From Neobacillus rhizosphaerae (lineage in GTDB: Bacteria > Bacillota > Bacilli > Bacillales > Cytobacillaceae), in contig NZ_CALBWS010000024.1 of assembly GCF_937468385.1 (NCBI RefSeq), positions 22,151 to 86,150 on the forward strand: a stretch of 64,000 bases of DNA, written 5' to 3'. Position 1 is the first letter of the stretch. Every line of letters starts with the position of its first letter. Of this stretch, positions 44,120 through 53,331 are shown one piece after another. Position numbers and translations under genes: made by a program. The notes below the pieces were generated by a model. That model had not been told where the DNA came from, made no database searches, and saw only the letters and a list, made by a program, of their open reading frames with translations.

Positions 44120-44173
44120 CTTTACCTCTATTCCAGCTAGAAGCCAGAGGAATTTTTTTCTCTATAAAAACCA

Positions 44174-44190
44174 CGTTAGATTATCTTACA
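44174..44190. promoter_or_regulatory. TnrA/GlnR box upstream of amt
   Basis: CGTTAGATTATCTTACA matches TGTNANAWWWTNTNACA at all but the first base. It is about 90 bp before the amt start, the usual distance for TnrA activation. Confidence 0.75.
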
Positions 44191-44277
44191 GGTTTATAGA
44201 AACAGTTTCTTATTCATGTAAAAATACAACTACATCGAAGGTTATAAAAATTAACATCACATTAAAAGGAGGAGAAA

Positions 44278-45540
44278 ATGAATACGATATTCTTAATGAA
44301 TAGTCTTTGGGTAATGGTAGCTGCGGTACTTGTTATTTTAATGATTGGTGGTTTCATCCTTCTTGAAACCGGGTCAACGAGAATGAAGAACGCAGGACAT
44401 ATTGCTGGAAAAACGATCCTTACCTTTGGAATTGGCTCCCTCGTATTTTGGGCAGTAGGCTATGGCTTAATTTTCGGCAAAGGTAATCCATTCATCGGGT
44501 TTTCCCAATTCTTTTATTCTGGCTATGACATCGATGGTCTTCCACTATCCGGTTCGGTCTTCTTTTTATTTCAATTAGCCTTTGCTGGGATTTCATTAAC
44601 GATTGCCTTTGGCGGTTTTGCTGAACGTGCTAAATTAAGTACCTACCTTATATTTGCGATCCTTTTCTCCGTTATTGTCTATCCTCCAATTGCCCACTGG
44701 ATTTGGGGTGGCGGCTGGTTAGCTGAACATGGGAAACAGGATTTTGCCGGTTCGACGGTTGTTCACTTAACTGGTGCAATGGCGGCGCTAGCAGCTACGA
44801 TTCTCTTAAAACCTCGTATTGGCAAGTTTAATAAAGATGGCTCTGCCAATAATCTCGCCGGTCACAACCAAGTATTTACTGCCTTAAGCGTATTACTTCT
44901 ATGGGTTGGATGGTTTGGCTTCAACGCCGGCAGTACGCTATCTGTTGACAAAGCATTTTTCGGTTTTGTTGCCATTAATACAAATTTGGCAGCGGCAGCT
45001 GGGACTGTTGCAGCCATGATTATTTCTTGGATGGTATTGGGTAAGGCCGATGTACCAATGATGTTAAACGGTGCGCTCGCTGGTTTGGTCGCAATTACAG
45101 CTTCCTGTGCATTTGTTGACACTTGGGCAGCTGTCCTTATCGGTTTTATCGCAGGAATTCTTGTATTTTACAGCATTCGCTTTTTTGAAAAAAGAAAAAT
45201 TGATGATCCTATCACTGCTCTATCTGTCCATGGAACAGCAGGAGTTTGGGGAACATTATCAACTGGCCTCTTTGCAACAAATGAATTAGCAACAGTAGGA
45301 AAGCCAGGTTTATTTTATGGAGGCGGCTTCCACCAGCTTGGCGTTCAAGCGCTGGGTGTGATCACTTGTGCAGCTTTCGCCTTTATTGTCTCCTACATTC
45401 TTCTATCAGTTATGAAAAAAGCAATGAATGGATTGCGTGTCACAGAAGAGGAAGAAATAATCGGTCTTGATATGAGCGAACATGGTAGTTACGGCTACCC
45501 CGAATTAGTAAAAGCTGAACAAAAGCTAAAAGCACAATAA
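44278..45540 (+). CDS. amt: Ammonium transporter Amt
   Basis: 420 residues, 11 expected membrane helices, a trimeric ammonium channel. The typical segments are present: GFILLETGSTRMKNAG, HWIWGGGWLAEHGKQDFAGSTVVHLTGA with the conserved His and Asp, LLLWVGWFGFNAGS, and DDPITALSVHGTAGVWGTLSTG with the second pore His. The C-terminal tail (EEEIIGLDMSEHG) is the standard Amt tail. AGGAGGAG precedes the ATG. A TnrA box lies upstream. No glnK follows, unlike many Amt genes; a DUF294 nucleotidyltransferase gene is next. Confidence 0.92.
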   Translation: MNTIFLMNSLWVMVAAVLVILMIGGFILLETGSTRMKNAGHIAGKTILTFGIGSLVFWAVGYGLIFGKGNPFIGFSQFFYSGYDIDGLPLSGSVFFLFQLAFAGISLTIAFGGFAERAKLSTYLIFAILFSVIVYPPIAHWIWGGGWLAEHGKQDFAGSTVVHLTGAMAALAATILLKPRIGKFNKDGSANNLAGHNQVFTALSVLLLWVGWFGFNAGSTLSVDKAFFGFVAINTNLAAAAGTVAAMIISWMVLGKADVPMMLNGALAGLVAITASCAFVDTWAAVLIGFIAGILVFYSIRFFEKRKIDDPITALSVHGTAGVWGTLSTGLFATNELATVGKPGLFYGGGFHQLGVQALGVITCAAFAFIVSYILLSVMKKAMNGLRVTEEEEIIGLDMSEHGSYGYPELVKAEQKLKAQ

Positions 45541-45620
45541 CCATTTCTATAAAAATTCGGTGGTCAATCCTTATATTCGGGATTGAACTGCCACATTGAT
45601 TTTATAATTGGGGTGAATAG

Positions 45621-46607
45621 ATGAACAGCAATTATTACTCAGAGGTAGAGAAGTTTAGCGAGACACATATGAAAATGGTTTTTCGAGACCACTTTAAACT
45701 GAACGATCTGCATGATGAAATCATCAAAAAAGTGTTGGAAATAGCGATGATTCAAGTATCCACTCACTATGGCTCCCTACCATCACCCTTCTCTTTCTTT
45801 GTAATGGGAAGTGCCGGCCGGCAGGAACAATCGGTTTGGAGTGACCAAGATCATGGGATTATCTATCTTAATCAAGGTGATGAGTTGAAATCCTACTTTT
45901 TAGCCTTAGGGAAAGAAATTTCAAAGGGTCTTTACCATGCCGGTTATCCATATTGTGATGGTGGTGTGATGGCAAGCAATCCATACTGGTGCAAATCGAT
46001 AACCGAATGGCAGCAGCAAATAACGAAATGGATGCTGGAATCCTCATGGGAGACAATCCGTTATCTGTTAATATTTCTAGACGGAAGGTCGGTATATGGT
46101 GAGAGCGAATATGTGGAAAGATTAAAAAACCACATCTATCAAACGGCAAATAAAGAACATTTGATTACAAAATCTCTGAGCAATACATTGTACTTCAAGA
46201 AAGGGATAAACATGTTAGGCAAGCTTTTAGTAGAGACACATGGACAGCATTCAGGTTCACTAAATATAAAAGAGGTTGGCCTATTCCCTTATGTGAATGC
46301 GGTACGCCTATTATCTATTAAAGAAAGAAAGCAAGAGACATCTACACTTTTGCGTCTTGAAAAGCTATCAGAAACCTGGTTTCCTGCAGATGGCAAAGAA
46401 TTTTATCAACAGCAGTTTTTAAAACTACTAAACTACCGGCTATGGTTTGGTGATCAAACAGACTATGATTCTGGTCATTATTTAGCCATTAACCGCCTTA
46501 CAAAAGAACAAACAAAAGAGGTAAAAGACATCATAAAAAATGGCACAGCCCTGTTTAATAACGTTAGAAGATTACTTGAAAAGGAAGGTTCTTATGGGGA
46601 TGAATGA
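45621..46607 (+). CDS. DUF294 GlnD-like nucleotidyltransferase
   Basis: 328 residues. The nucleotidyltransferase motif is GSAGRQEQSVWSDQDHGI (about residues 68-85), GS-x9-DxD with both Asp, as in the GlnD N-terminal domain. The C-terminal helices (about 180-320) are DUF294_C. There are no CBS or cyclic-nucleotide domains, which DUF294 proteins often have. The family is predicted to transfer nucleotides, but no target is known. It lies 80 bp after amt, so a role in nitrogen sensing is possible. The next gene overlaps by 14 nt. Confidence 0.8.
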   Translation: MNSNYYSEVEKFSETHMKMVFRDHFKLNDLHDEIIKKVLEIAMIQVSTHYGSLPSPFSFFVMGSAGRQEQSVWSDQDHGIIYLNQGDELKSYFLALGKEISKGLYHAGYPYCDGGVMASNPYWCKSITEWQQQITKWMLESSWETIRYLLIFLDGRSVYGESEYVERLKNHIYQTANKEHLITKSLSNTLYFKKGINMLGKLLVETHGQHSGSLNIKEVGLFPYVNAVRLLSIKERKQETSTLLRLEKLSETWFPADGKEFYQQQFLKLLNYRLWFGDQTDYDSGHYLAINRLTKEQTKEVKDIIKNGTALFNNVRRLLEKEGSYGDE

Positions 46608-47328
46608 GATGATCCAATTTTTCAGACAAATCTCTGGAAGACTCAGTTCGAATATTTATGCCAGTTTACAAGGGTCATCTACACCTCAACAAATGGCATT
46701 CCTTAGGGAGCTTCAGAGAGAAATGAAGCAAAATAATACCTTGGACACCCCCTTTAACGAATTGAACGTTGTCGTGTTTGATTTGGAGACAACTGGGTTT
46801 TATCCAGAAAACGGCGATCAAGTCATCTCAATCGGAGCAATTAAGATGACGGGTCATCAAATCAAGGAGACAGAAAGGTTCTATTCTTTAGTTAAATCAG
46901 ACCTTCCACTATCAGAAGAAATTTCAGCCTTAACCAATATTAAAGAGGACGAATTGAGAACTGCCCCACTTGCCTCGGATGTATTAATCCAATTTTTCAA
47001 ATTTGTAAAAAATGATATTCTTGTGGCGCATCATTCCAAACATGAACAGTCCTTTTTGCAAAAAATGACCAGGGATATATTACGAAGGAAATTCGGCCAT
47101 CGAATCATCGATACCTCCTTCTTAATCCGTCTAGCAGACCCTTCTATGAAAACATCACCTCTTGAAAAAGTATGCAAAGAATGTGGGGTTGCCGTAAGAG
47201 ACCGTCACCATGCACTTGGCGATGCCATCATGGCCGCACAAATCTGGGGATATTATTTACAACAAGCAGAAAGAAAGGGATTTCGCCATTTAAGGGAGGT
47301 GTATGAATATCTTGCAAAAATAGAATAG
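46594..47328 (+). CDS. DEDDh-type 3'-5' exonuclease (DnaQ/PolC-like)
   Basis: About 244 residues. Exo I VVFDLETTGFYP with the D-x-E pair, Exo II VAHHSKHEQSF and Exo III HHALGDAIMA (H-x4-D) are all present, so it should be active. A short N-terminal extension (about 50 residues, helical) precedes the domain. The start ATG at 46594 follows AAGGAAGG and overlaps the DUF294 gene by 14 nt, so translation is coupled. The pairing of DUF294 with an exonuclease recurs in bacteria (family knowledge). Substrate unknown. Confidence 0.85.
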   Translation: MGMNEMIQFFRQISGRLSSNIYASLQGSSTPQQMAFLRELQREMKQNNTLDTPFNELNVVVFDLETTGFYPENGDQVISIGAIKMTGHQIKETERFYSLVKSDLPLSEEISALTNIKEDELRTAPLASDVLIQFFKFVKNDILVAHHSKHEQSFLQKMTRDILRRKFGHRIIDTSFLIRLADPSMKTSPLEKVCKECGVAVRDRHHALGDAIMAAQIWGYYLQQAERKGFRHLREVYEYLAKIE

Positions 47329-47713
47329 ATAAAATCGCGTTCCTCCTCATGTGTCTCTTCTATGTTTTAAGATAGAAATAACCATACTTTCCAACATTTT
47401 CACTTTAATTACCTTCGATTCTATTCTCCATAATTCGCCTCAAATGAACTTAATAGAAAATTTTTTCAAAAAAATTCTCCCTCCCTTTTCCCTATCATAG
47501 CAAGTATGAAAACGCTACCAATTATTTTGACTAATTTGAATTATCTGATTTTTATATTGACCATGTCTTCGATTGGTTGTATGATTATCGAAAATAATCA
47601 TCTAATAGTAAACACTGTCTTTGGTCATCACCGCCTTTAACGCGGGATGGGGCAAGGCAATTCTTTTTAAAATCAATGTTTAATCATTTAAAGCGGTTTA
47701 TCATTAAAGAGGA
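47329..47713. other. Upstream region of ilvE
   Basis: 385 bp, AT-rich. It should carry the ilvE-ilvD promoter. I see no T-box. A sequence near 47457 (AATTTTTTCAAAAAA) matches the CodY consensus at 11 of 15 positions, too weak to call. There is no recognisable gene. Confidence 0.4.
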
Positions 47714-47722
47714 GTGGTTAGG

Positions 47723-48631
47723 TTGGGAAGTCAATGGATTTTCCTTGGCGGCAATTTCGTCAAGAAAGAGGATGCTGTAGTATCAGTTTTTGATCATGGT
47801 TTTTTATATGGCGATGGAGTATTTGAAGGCATTCGTGTTTACAGTGGAAATGTCTTTAGGCTCGATGCTCACCTAAAAAGACTATTTGAATCAGCTCAAT
47901 CCATCATGCTGGAGATTCCATACTCACAGGAGGAAATGACGCAATTAATCGTTGAAACTATTAGAAAAAATCAGCTGGAAAGCGCCTATATTCGTGTCGT
48001 TGTTTCACGTGGTAAAGGAAATCTCGGCCTAGACCCTTCCTCCTGCTCAAAACCAAATGTCATCATTATTGCAGAAGAATTAACCATGTATCCTAAGGAA
48101 TTTTACGAACGGGGCATTAAAATTGCCTCTGTTGCTAGCCGCAGGAATCGCCCGGATGTTCTCAGCCCACAAATCAAATCGCTCAATTATTTAAATAATA
48201 TCCTTGTTAAGCTAGAAGCCAATCAGGCTGGAGTGGAGGAAGCTTTAATGCTGAATGACCAAGGTTATGTGACAGAAGGTTCCGCTGATAATATTTTCAT
48301 TGTAAAAAATGGTGTCGTTTATACTCCTCCTGTTTATTTAGGAGCATTAGAAGGCATTACCCGCAACGCCATCATTGATGTCGCAAGAGCCAAGGGCTAT
48401 GAAGTCAGAGAATCTCCTTTTACAAGACATGATGTATATGTTGCCGATGAAGTATTCTTAACCGGTACTGCTGTGGAAGTAATTGCGGTTGTTGATGTGG
48501 ATGGCCGCGTCATTCGCGATGGAAAACCTGGAGCCATAACAAATATCCTTTTAGAAGAATTCAGAAACATCGTTACAAGTGACGGAGTGGCTTGTTACTC
48601 TTCAAAAACAAACCATGCTGTAGTCAGTTAG
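47723..48631 (+). CDS. ilvE: Branched-chain amino-acid aminotransferase IlvE
   Basis: About 302 residues, class IV PLP aminotransferase, the last step in valine, leucine and isoleucine synthesis. It begins GSQWIFLGGNFVKKEDA and has DHGFLYGDGVFEGIRVY and the PLP Lys in PQIKSLNYLNN. The later EGSADNIFIV, YLGALEGITRNAII and VFLTGTAVEVIAV are all as in IlvE. The start TTG at 47723 follows GAGGAG by 8 nt; a GTG at 47714 lies in the site itself. It comes 12 nt before ilvD. Confidence 0.92.
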   Translation: MGSQWIFLGGNFVKKEDAVVSVFDHGFLYGDGVFEGIRVYSGNVFRLDAHLKRLFESAQSIMLEIPYSQEEMTQLIVETIRKNQLESAYIRVVVSRGKGNLGLDPSSCSKPNVIIIAEELTMYPKEFYERGIKIASVASRRNRPDVLSPQIKSLNYLNNILVKLEANQAGVEEALMLNDQGYVTEGSADNIFIVKNGVVYTPPVYLGALEGITRNAIIDVARAKGYEVRESPFTRHDVYVADEVFLTGTAVEVIAVVDVDGRVIRDGKPGAITNILLEEFRNIVTSDGVACYSSKTNHAVVS

Positions 48632-48643
48632 GAGGCGCTCAAA

Positions 48644-50311
48644 ATGCGCAGCGATATGATTAAAAAGGGGATTGATCGTGCACCCCACCGCAGCTTATTA
48701 TACGCAACCGGGGTAACCGTTAAAGATTTAGAAAAACCGTTTATCGGTGTTTGTAACTCATTTATTGAAATTATCCCTGGACATAAACACCTTAATCATT
48801 TCGGTGAGGTTGTCAAAGAAGCCATCCGTGAAGCCGGTGGCATCCCATTTGAATTTAATACAATTGGTGTTGATGACGGCATAGCAATGGGGCATATTGG
48901 CATGCGTTATTCCCTGCCTAGTCGTGAGATTATTGCTGATAGTGCAGAAACGGTCATCAATGCGCATTGGTTCGATGGTGTTTTTTACATTCCAAACTGC
49001 GACAAGATTACACCCGGAATGTTAATGGCAGCCGCAAGAACTAATGTTCCATCCGTATTTGTTTCGGGTGGTCCAATGGAAGCTGGTGTTTCCTCGACTG
49101 GGAAAAACCTTTCCCTCACTTCGGTTTTCGAGGGTGTGGGCGCCTACCACAAGGGTTCGATGACCCAGCAGGAATTACTTGCCATTGAAACAAGTGCCTG
49201 CCCTACTTGCGGTTCCTGCTCTGGTATGTTTACCGCTAATTCAATGAACTGTCTTATGGAAGTGTTAGGAATGACGGTTCCTGGAAACGGAACGATTGTT
49301 GCTACCTCAGAAGAAAGACATGAGCTAATTCGACAAGCTGCCAAACACTTAATGGAATTAGTAAAGCAGGATGTTCGCCCTAGGGACATCATTACTAGAG
49401 AAGCAATCGATAATGCCTTTGCACTCGATATGGCGATGGGCGGTTCAACCAATACCGTTCTCCATACACTTGCGATTGCCCATGAAGCCGGGATTGAATA
49501 CGATTTACGTGATATTAACAAAATAGCTGAAAAAGTACCTTATCTTTCAAAAATTATGCCAGCATCTGATTATTCGATGGCTGATATCCATCAAGCTGGC
49601 GGGGTTAGTGCCATTTTAAATGAGCTTTGTAAAATTGAGGGGGCCTTGCATCAGGATTGCCTGTCGATTACCGGAAAAACGCTAGCTGAAAATGTGAAGG
49701 ATGCAACAATCCTTAATGAAAGGGTGATTCGCCCGAAAGAAAATCCGTATAGCCCGGTGGGTGGATTATCGATCCTATACGGAAACCTAGCTCCCGATGG
49801 CGGTGTCATCAAGGTTGGTGCTGTTGATCCATCCATTAAAACATTCCTAGGGGAAGCAATTGTTTTTGAATCTCAAGAAGAAGCTCAGGAACATATTAAT
49901 AATGGTGTTGTTCAATCAGGACATGTGGTTGTCATTCGCTATGAGGGTCCAAAAGGCGGTCCGGGGATGCCAGAAATGCTCGCTCCAACATCAGCCATTG
50001 CCGGGCGCGGGTTAGACAAGGAAGTTGCCCTCATTACTGACGGTCGCTTCTCTGGAGCAAGCCGGGGCATTTCCGTTGGGCATATTTCACCGGAAGCAGC
50101 AGAAGGCGGACCAATCGCTTTTGTTCAAAACGGTGACAAGATCTTAATTGATCTTGAGGGCCGCTCTATCGAACTTCTTGTAGATGAGGAAGAATTGGCT
50201 AAGAGACGTCACTCGTGGGTGAAACCAGAACCAAAAATTAAATCTGGCTATCTAGCAAAATATGCAAAGCTTGTTACTTCCGCTAATACTGGCGGGGTTA
50301 TGAAAATATAG
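48644..50311 (+). CDS. ilvD: Dihydroxy-acid dehydratase IlvD
   Basis: 555 residues, the usual length. Fe-S cysteines lie in NCDKITPGM and in SACPTCGSCSGMFTANSMNC. DMAMGGSTNTVLH and GRFSGASRG are also typical. The enzyme dehydrates 2,3-dihydroxy-isovalerate and -methylvalerate to the 2-keto acids. GGAGG lies 8 nt before the ATG. The next biosynthetic gene, ilvB, is 750 bp away beyond a T-box leader, so ilvED can be expressed apart from the rest. Confidence 0.95.
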   Translation: MRSDMIKKGIDRAPHRSLLYATGVTVKDLEKPFIGVCNSFIEIIPGHKHLNHFGEVVKEAIREAGGIPFEFNTIGVDDGIAMGHIGMRYSLPSREIIADSAETVINAHWFDGVFYIPNCDKITPGMLMAAARTNVPSVFVSGGPMEAGVSSTGKNLSLTSVFEGVGAYHKGSMTQQELLAIETSACPTCGSCSGMFTANSMNCLMEVLGMTVPGNGTIVATSEERHELIRQAAKHLMELVKQDVRPRDIITREAIDNAFALDMAMGGSTNTVLHTLAIAHEAGIEYDLRDINKIAEKVPYLSKIMPASDYSMADIHQAGGVSAILNELCKIEGALHQDCLSITGKTLAENVKDATILNERVIRPKENPYSPVGGLSILYGNLAPDGGVIKVGAVDPSIKTFLGEAIVFESQEEAQEHINNGVVQSGHVVVIRYEGPKGGPGMPEMLAPTSAIAGRGLDKEVALITDGRFSGASRGISVGHISPEAAEGGPIAFVQNGDKILIDLEGRSIELLVDEEELAKRRHSWVKPEPKIKSGYLAKYAKLVTSANTGGVMKI

Positions 50312-50329
50312 GTAGCTTTATCGTATATT

Positions 50330-50420
50330 ATTCGGAGAATGTTGTTTTTCTCTCGGATAGAGGTCGGATTACTCTCAGATAAGGCTCGTTTGCTCACCGA
50401 TGGTACGTTATGTTCAATCG
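50330..50420. repeat. Degenerate tandem array, period about 21 bp (array 3)
   Basis: Four to five units of the pattern TCGGAT...AGG-TCG-TT, seen as TTCGGAGAATG, CTCGGATAGAGG, CTCAGATAAGG, TCACCGATGG and TTCAATCGGG. Spacings of 21, 22 and 21 bp link the GAT/GGA anchors. It lies directly after the ilvD stop, before the T-box. Confidence 0.5.
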
Positions 50421-50507
50421 GGATTCACTAGTACCCCTCCCCTTCCTAAGAAGTTAAGGTACTAAACGTTAGACAGGAAAATCATTGACAAAAAAATAGC
50501 ATTAAAT

Positions 50508-50780
50508 CGATGACGGGAATAAAGGAATAAGAAACTGTATTTTCAGAGAGCTGGGGTTGCTGGAAGCCCAGTAATACAACTTACTCCGACATCATCCCTG
50601 AGTGTTGAGCTGAACGGTTTTTACTTAGTAGGCTGAGCCGGGTGGTCTAACGAAGATCACCTGTTACCAAAAGAAGCGTTATTAGATTTAGTTGTCGCTT
50701 CATAAGGCAGTATTTGTAAGGATACTGTAAAACCGGGTGGTACCGAGAAAAAGAAGGTCTTTTCTCCCCGATTATTCTGC
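50508..50780 (+). promoter_or_regulatory. T-box riboswitch of the ilv-leu operon
   Basis: Stem I has the AGAGAG bulge (50545) and the distal loop CTGGGGTTGCTGGAAGCCCAG. The specifier region CCGACATCATCCCTGAG gives ATC (Ile) at 50591-50593 by position before ATCCCTGAG. The T-box core CGGGTGGTACC lies at 50734-50744, and a terminator GAGAAAA/TTTTCTC at 50745-50766. Uncharged tRNA would allow read-through into ilvB. A TTGACA is at 50485 but no good -10 is seen. Whether Ile or Leu is read is less sure than the T-box itself. Confidence 0.88.
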
Positions 50781-50842
50781 TTTGTTGTATGTAGACTGCA
50801 GTTTATTCGGAGACGAAAGGGCCTTTTTTACTTTGTATGAGA

Positions 50843-50968
50843 GCTATCGACATATTTTTGGGGGATACAAACAGATTCCAGCTGGATATGAACAAATTCT
50901 GGTCCGATACGAACAGATTTCAGCAGGATATGAACAATTTTCATCCGGATATGAACAAATTCAATCTC
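50843..50968. repeat. Tandem array, period exactly 21 bp (array 4)
   Basis: Units start at 50843, 50864, 50885, 50906, 50927 and 50948. The consensus is GATATGAACAAATTYHNNNNG, with 70-85% identity between units. It lies between the T-box terminator and the ilvB start, inside the transcribed leader. In one frame it would encode GYEQI-type heptapeptides, but that frame starts inside the T-box and is not a likely gene. Confidence 0.85.
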
Positions 50969-51059
50969 CAATAACCTGGTTACTCGCTCATGTTTTATTA
51001 GGAACAACCACAGGCAGAGTTTTTCAAATATTCAATCATCCACAAGGAGGGATTACGAC

Positions 51060-52787
51060 GTGAAAGTAGAAGCAAAGCTGGAATACCAACCCAGTACCGC
51101 ACCAAAAACAGGTGCAGACCTTCTCATCGATCTATTAAAAAAAGCAGAGGTCGATACAATTTTTGGTTATCCGGGAGGCGCTGTCCTACCAATCTACGAT
51201 GCGATTTATCGGGCTCGAGGTACCATTAAGCATGTCCTCTTCCGTCATGAGCAGGGAATGATTCACGCAGCGGAAGGATATGCCCGAATTACGGGAAAAC
51301 CTGGGGTAGTCATTGCTACTTCCGGTCCGGGTGCAACCAACTTGGTTACCGGAATTACCGACGCTATGATGGACTCCTTGCCGCTCGTGGTTTTCACCGG
51401 GCAGGTTGCACGTACTGTCATCGGAACGGATGCCTTCCAAGAAGCGGACGTCATGGCCATTACAACACCAATCACCAAACATAATTATCAAGTGCAATCC
51501 ATTGCTGACTTGCCAAGAATCGTGAAGGAAGCCTTTCACATTGCTTCTACTGGCAGGCCGGGACCAGTCTTGGTCGATATTCCGAAAGATATATCATCTG
51601 AAGTTTTAACCGGCGAGCCTGAAGAAGCGAGCATTCATTTGCCGGGCTACCAACCAACAATTAAGCCAAATCCGTTACAAATCAAAAAACTGGCAGATGT
51701 GATTCAAAAAGCTAACAAACCTGTCGTCCTTGCTGGTGCAGGAGTTCTTCACAGCCAGGCATCTGCTGAATTAACAGCCTTTGCCGAAAAACACAAACTT
51801 CCAGTCGTGACCACCCTGCTTGGACTTGGAACATTCCCAGGAGACAGTCCTCTCTCCTTAGGAATGGCCGGCATGCACGGAACCTATGCCGCAAATATGG
51901 CTTTATACGAATGTGATTTATTAATCAATTTCGGGGCACGTTTCGATGACAGACTTACAGGCAACCTAAAACACTTTGCACCACATGCCAAAGTAGCTCA
52001 CATTGATATTGATCCAGCCGAAATTGGTAAAAATGTCGCCACACAAATTCCAATTGTCGCAGACGCTAAAGTTGCCTTAATTGAGCTGAATGATCAGACT
52101 GCAGCATCTCCGACACATGACGCATGGCTCGAAAGGCTGAATCACTTTAAACATGACTACCCGCTTTGGTATAAACATAACCCAGCCGGGATGAGTCCTC
52201 AATGGCTCATCGAAGCAGTTCATAAGGTAACCAATGGTAATGCAATTGTCGCTACAGATGTCGGTCAGCATCAAATGTGGGCCGCTCAGTATTACAACTT
52301 CAAGCAGCCACATCGCTGGATTACGTCAGGCGGTCTGGGCACAATGGGCTTTGGCTTCCCGGCTGCGATTGGGGCGCAAATTGCATCGCCGGAAAGTACT
52401 GTCGTCGCGATTGTTGGCGATGGTGGCTTCCAAATGACACTTCAAGAGCTATCCGTCATTTATGAACGAAACTTGCCAGTTAAAATCATCATTGTCAATA
52501 ACGGTGCACTCGGAATGGTTCGCCAGTGGCAAGAGCTATTATACGATAATCGCATTTCCGAATCCCTGCTCCACACGCAGCCTGATTTTGTAAAACTGGC
52601 CGAAAGCTATTCAATACGTGGAATTAAAGTTGATAATCAAGAAGACCTTATCGCTGTCCTACCGGAAGTTTTCACCTATGACGGTCCGGTTTTACTCGAT
52701 TGCCGCGTCCTCCAGCAGGAAAAAGTCTATCCAATGATTGCTCCTGGAAAAGGGCTGCATGAAATGATTGGGGTGAAACCTTTATGA
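51060..52787 (+). CDS. ilvB: Acetolactate synthase large subunit IlvB
   Basis: 575 residues, the TPP-dependent catalytic subunit that makes acetolactate or acetohydroxybutyrate. The proton-relay Glu is in RHEQGMIHAAEGYAR, and SGPGATNLVTG and the TPP-Mg motif GDGGFQMTLQELSV-x-NNGALGMV are in the normal places. There is no transit extension. GTG start with AAGGAGG 9 nt upstream. It is preceded by the T-box leader and overlaps the small subunit gene by 4 nt (ATGA). Confidence 0.95.
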   Translation: MKVEAKLEYQPSTAPKTGADLLIDLLKKAEVDTIFGYPGGAVLPIYDAIYRARGTIKHVLFRHEQGMIHAAEGYARITGKPGVVIATSGPGATNLVTGITDAMMDSLPLVVFTGQVARTVIGTDAFQEADVMAITTPITKHNYQVQSIADLPRIVKEAFHIASTGRPGPVLVDIPKDISSEVLTGEPEEASIHLPGYQPTIKPNPLQIKKLADVIQKANKPVVLAGAGVLHSQASAELTAFAEKHKLPVVTTLLGLGTFPGDSPLSLGMAGMHGTYAANMALYECDLLINFGARFDDRLTGNLKHFAPHAKVAHIDIDPAEIGKNVATQIPIVADAKVALIELNDQTAASPTHDAWLERLNHFKHDYPLWYKHNPAGMSPQWLIEAVHKVTNGNAIVATDVGQHQMWAAQYYNFKQPHRWITSGGLGTMGFGFPAAIGAQIASPESTVVAIVGDGGFQMTLQELSVIYERNLPVKIIIVNNGALGMVRQWQELLYDNRISESLLHTQPDFVKLAESYSIRGIKVDNQEDLIAVLPEVFTYDGPVLLDCRVLQQEKVYPMIAPGKGLHEMIGVKPL

Positions 52788-53305
52788 AACGAATTATAAC
52801 CTTAACCGTTCAAGATCGAAGTGGTGTCCTTAATCGTGTCACTGGTCTATTGCAAAGACGGCAATTTAACATTGAAAGTATTTCAGTTGGACCTACTGAA
52901 ACTGAGGGTATTTCAAAAATGACCCTAGTCGTCCAAATTGAAGATGAGCAACGTCTTGAACAGGTTACGAAACAATTAAACAAGCAAATTGATGTGTTAA
53001 AAGTGTCCGATATTACCGATAAAGCAATTGTTGTCAGAGAGCTGGCGCTCATCAAAGTAGCGAGCAGCTCACAGCTCCGCAGCGAAATTAACGGCATCAT
53101 CGACCCATTTCGCGCCTTGATTATTGACGTAAGTAAAGAAAGTTTAGCAGTTCAAATCACAGGCCGTCCTGATAAAATCGATGCCTTAATTGAACTGCTT
53201 CGTCCATACGGCATTAAAGAGATTGCCAGAACAGGGTTGACCGCCTTCTTACGTGGGTACCAGCCACAAGTTAACGAACTAGCTACTTATTCTCTATTAA
53301 AATAA
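52784..53305 (+). CDS. ilvN: Acetolactate synthase small subunit IlvN (IlvH)
   Basis: 173 residues. It begins with the ACT domain (TVQDRSGVLNRVTGLLQRRQFNIESISVG) that gives valine feedback control, followed by a C-terminal domain (about 80-165). Its ATG overlaps the ilvB stop by 4 nt, so large and small subunits are translated together. Length is that of the Bacillus IlvH. Confidence 0.95.
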   Translation: MKRIITLTVQDRSGVLNRVTGLLQRRQFNIESISVGPTETEGISKMTLVVQIEDEQRLEQVTKQLNKQIDVLKVSDITDKAIVVRELALIKVASSSQLRSEINGIIDPFRALIIDVSKESLAVQITGRPDKIDALIELLRPYGIKEIARTGLTAFLRGYQPQVNELATYSLLK

Positions 53306-53331
53306 TACTATTCCTGAAAGGATGATTCATA

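Noticed and set aside
47450..47475. CodY site before ilvE
   Set aside because: The best match to AATTTTCWGAAAATT has four mismatches in a very AT-rich region.
50485..50513. SigA promoter directly before the T-box
   Set aside because: TTGACA is present, but no acceptable -10 sequence lies 16-18 bp away.
50737..51063. 108-residue frame with GYEQI heptads before ilvB
   Set aside because: It begins inside the T-box terminator, has no ribosome binding site and its repeats come from the 21-bp DNA array.
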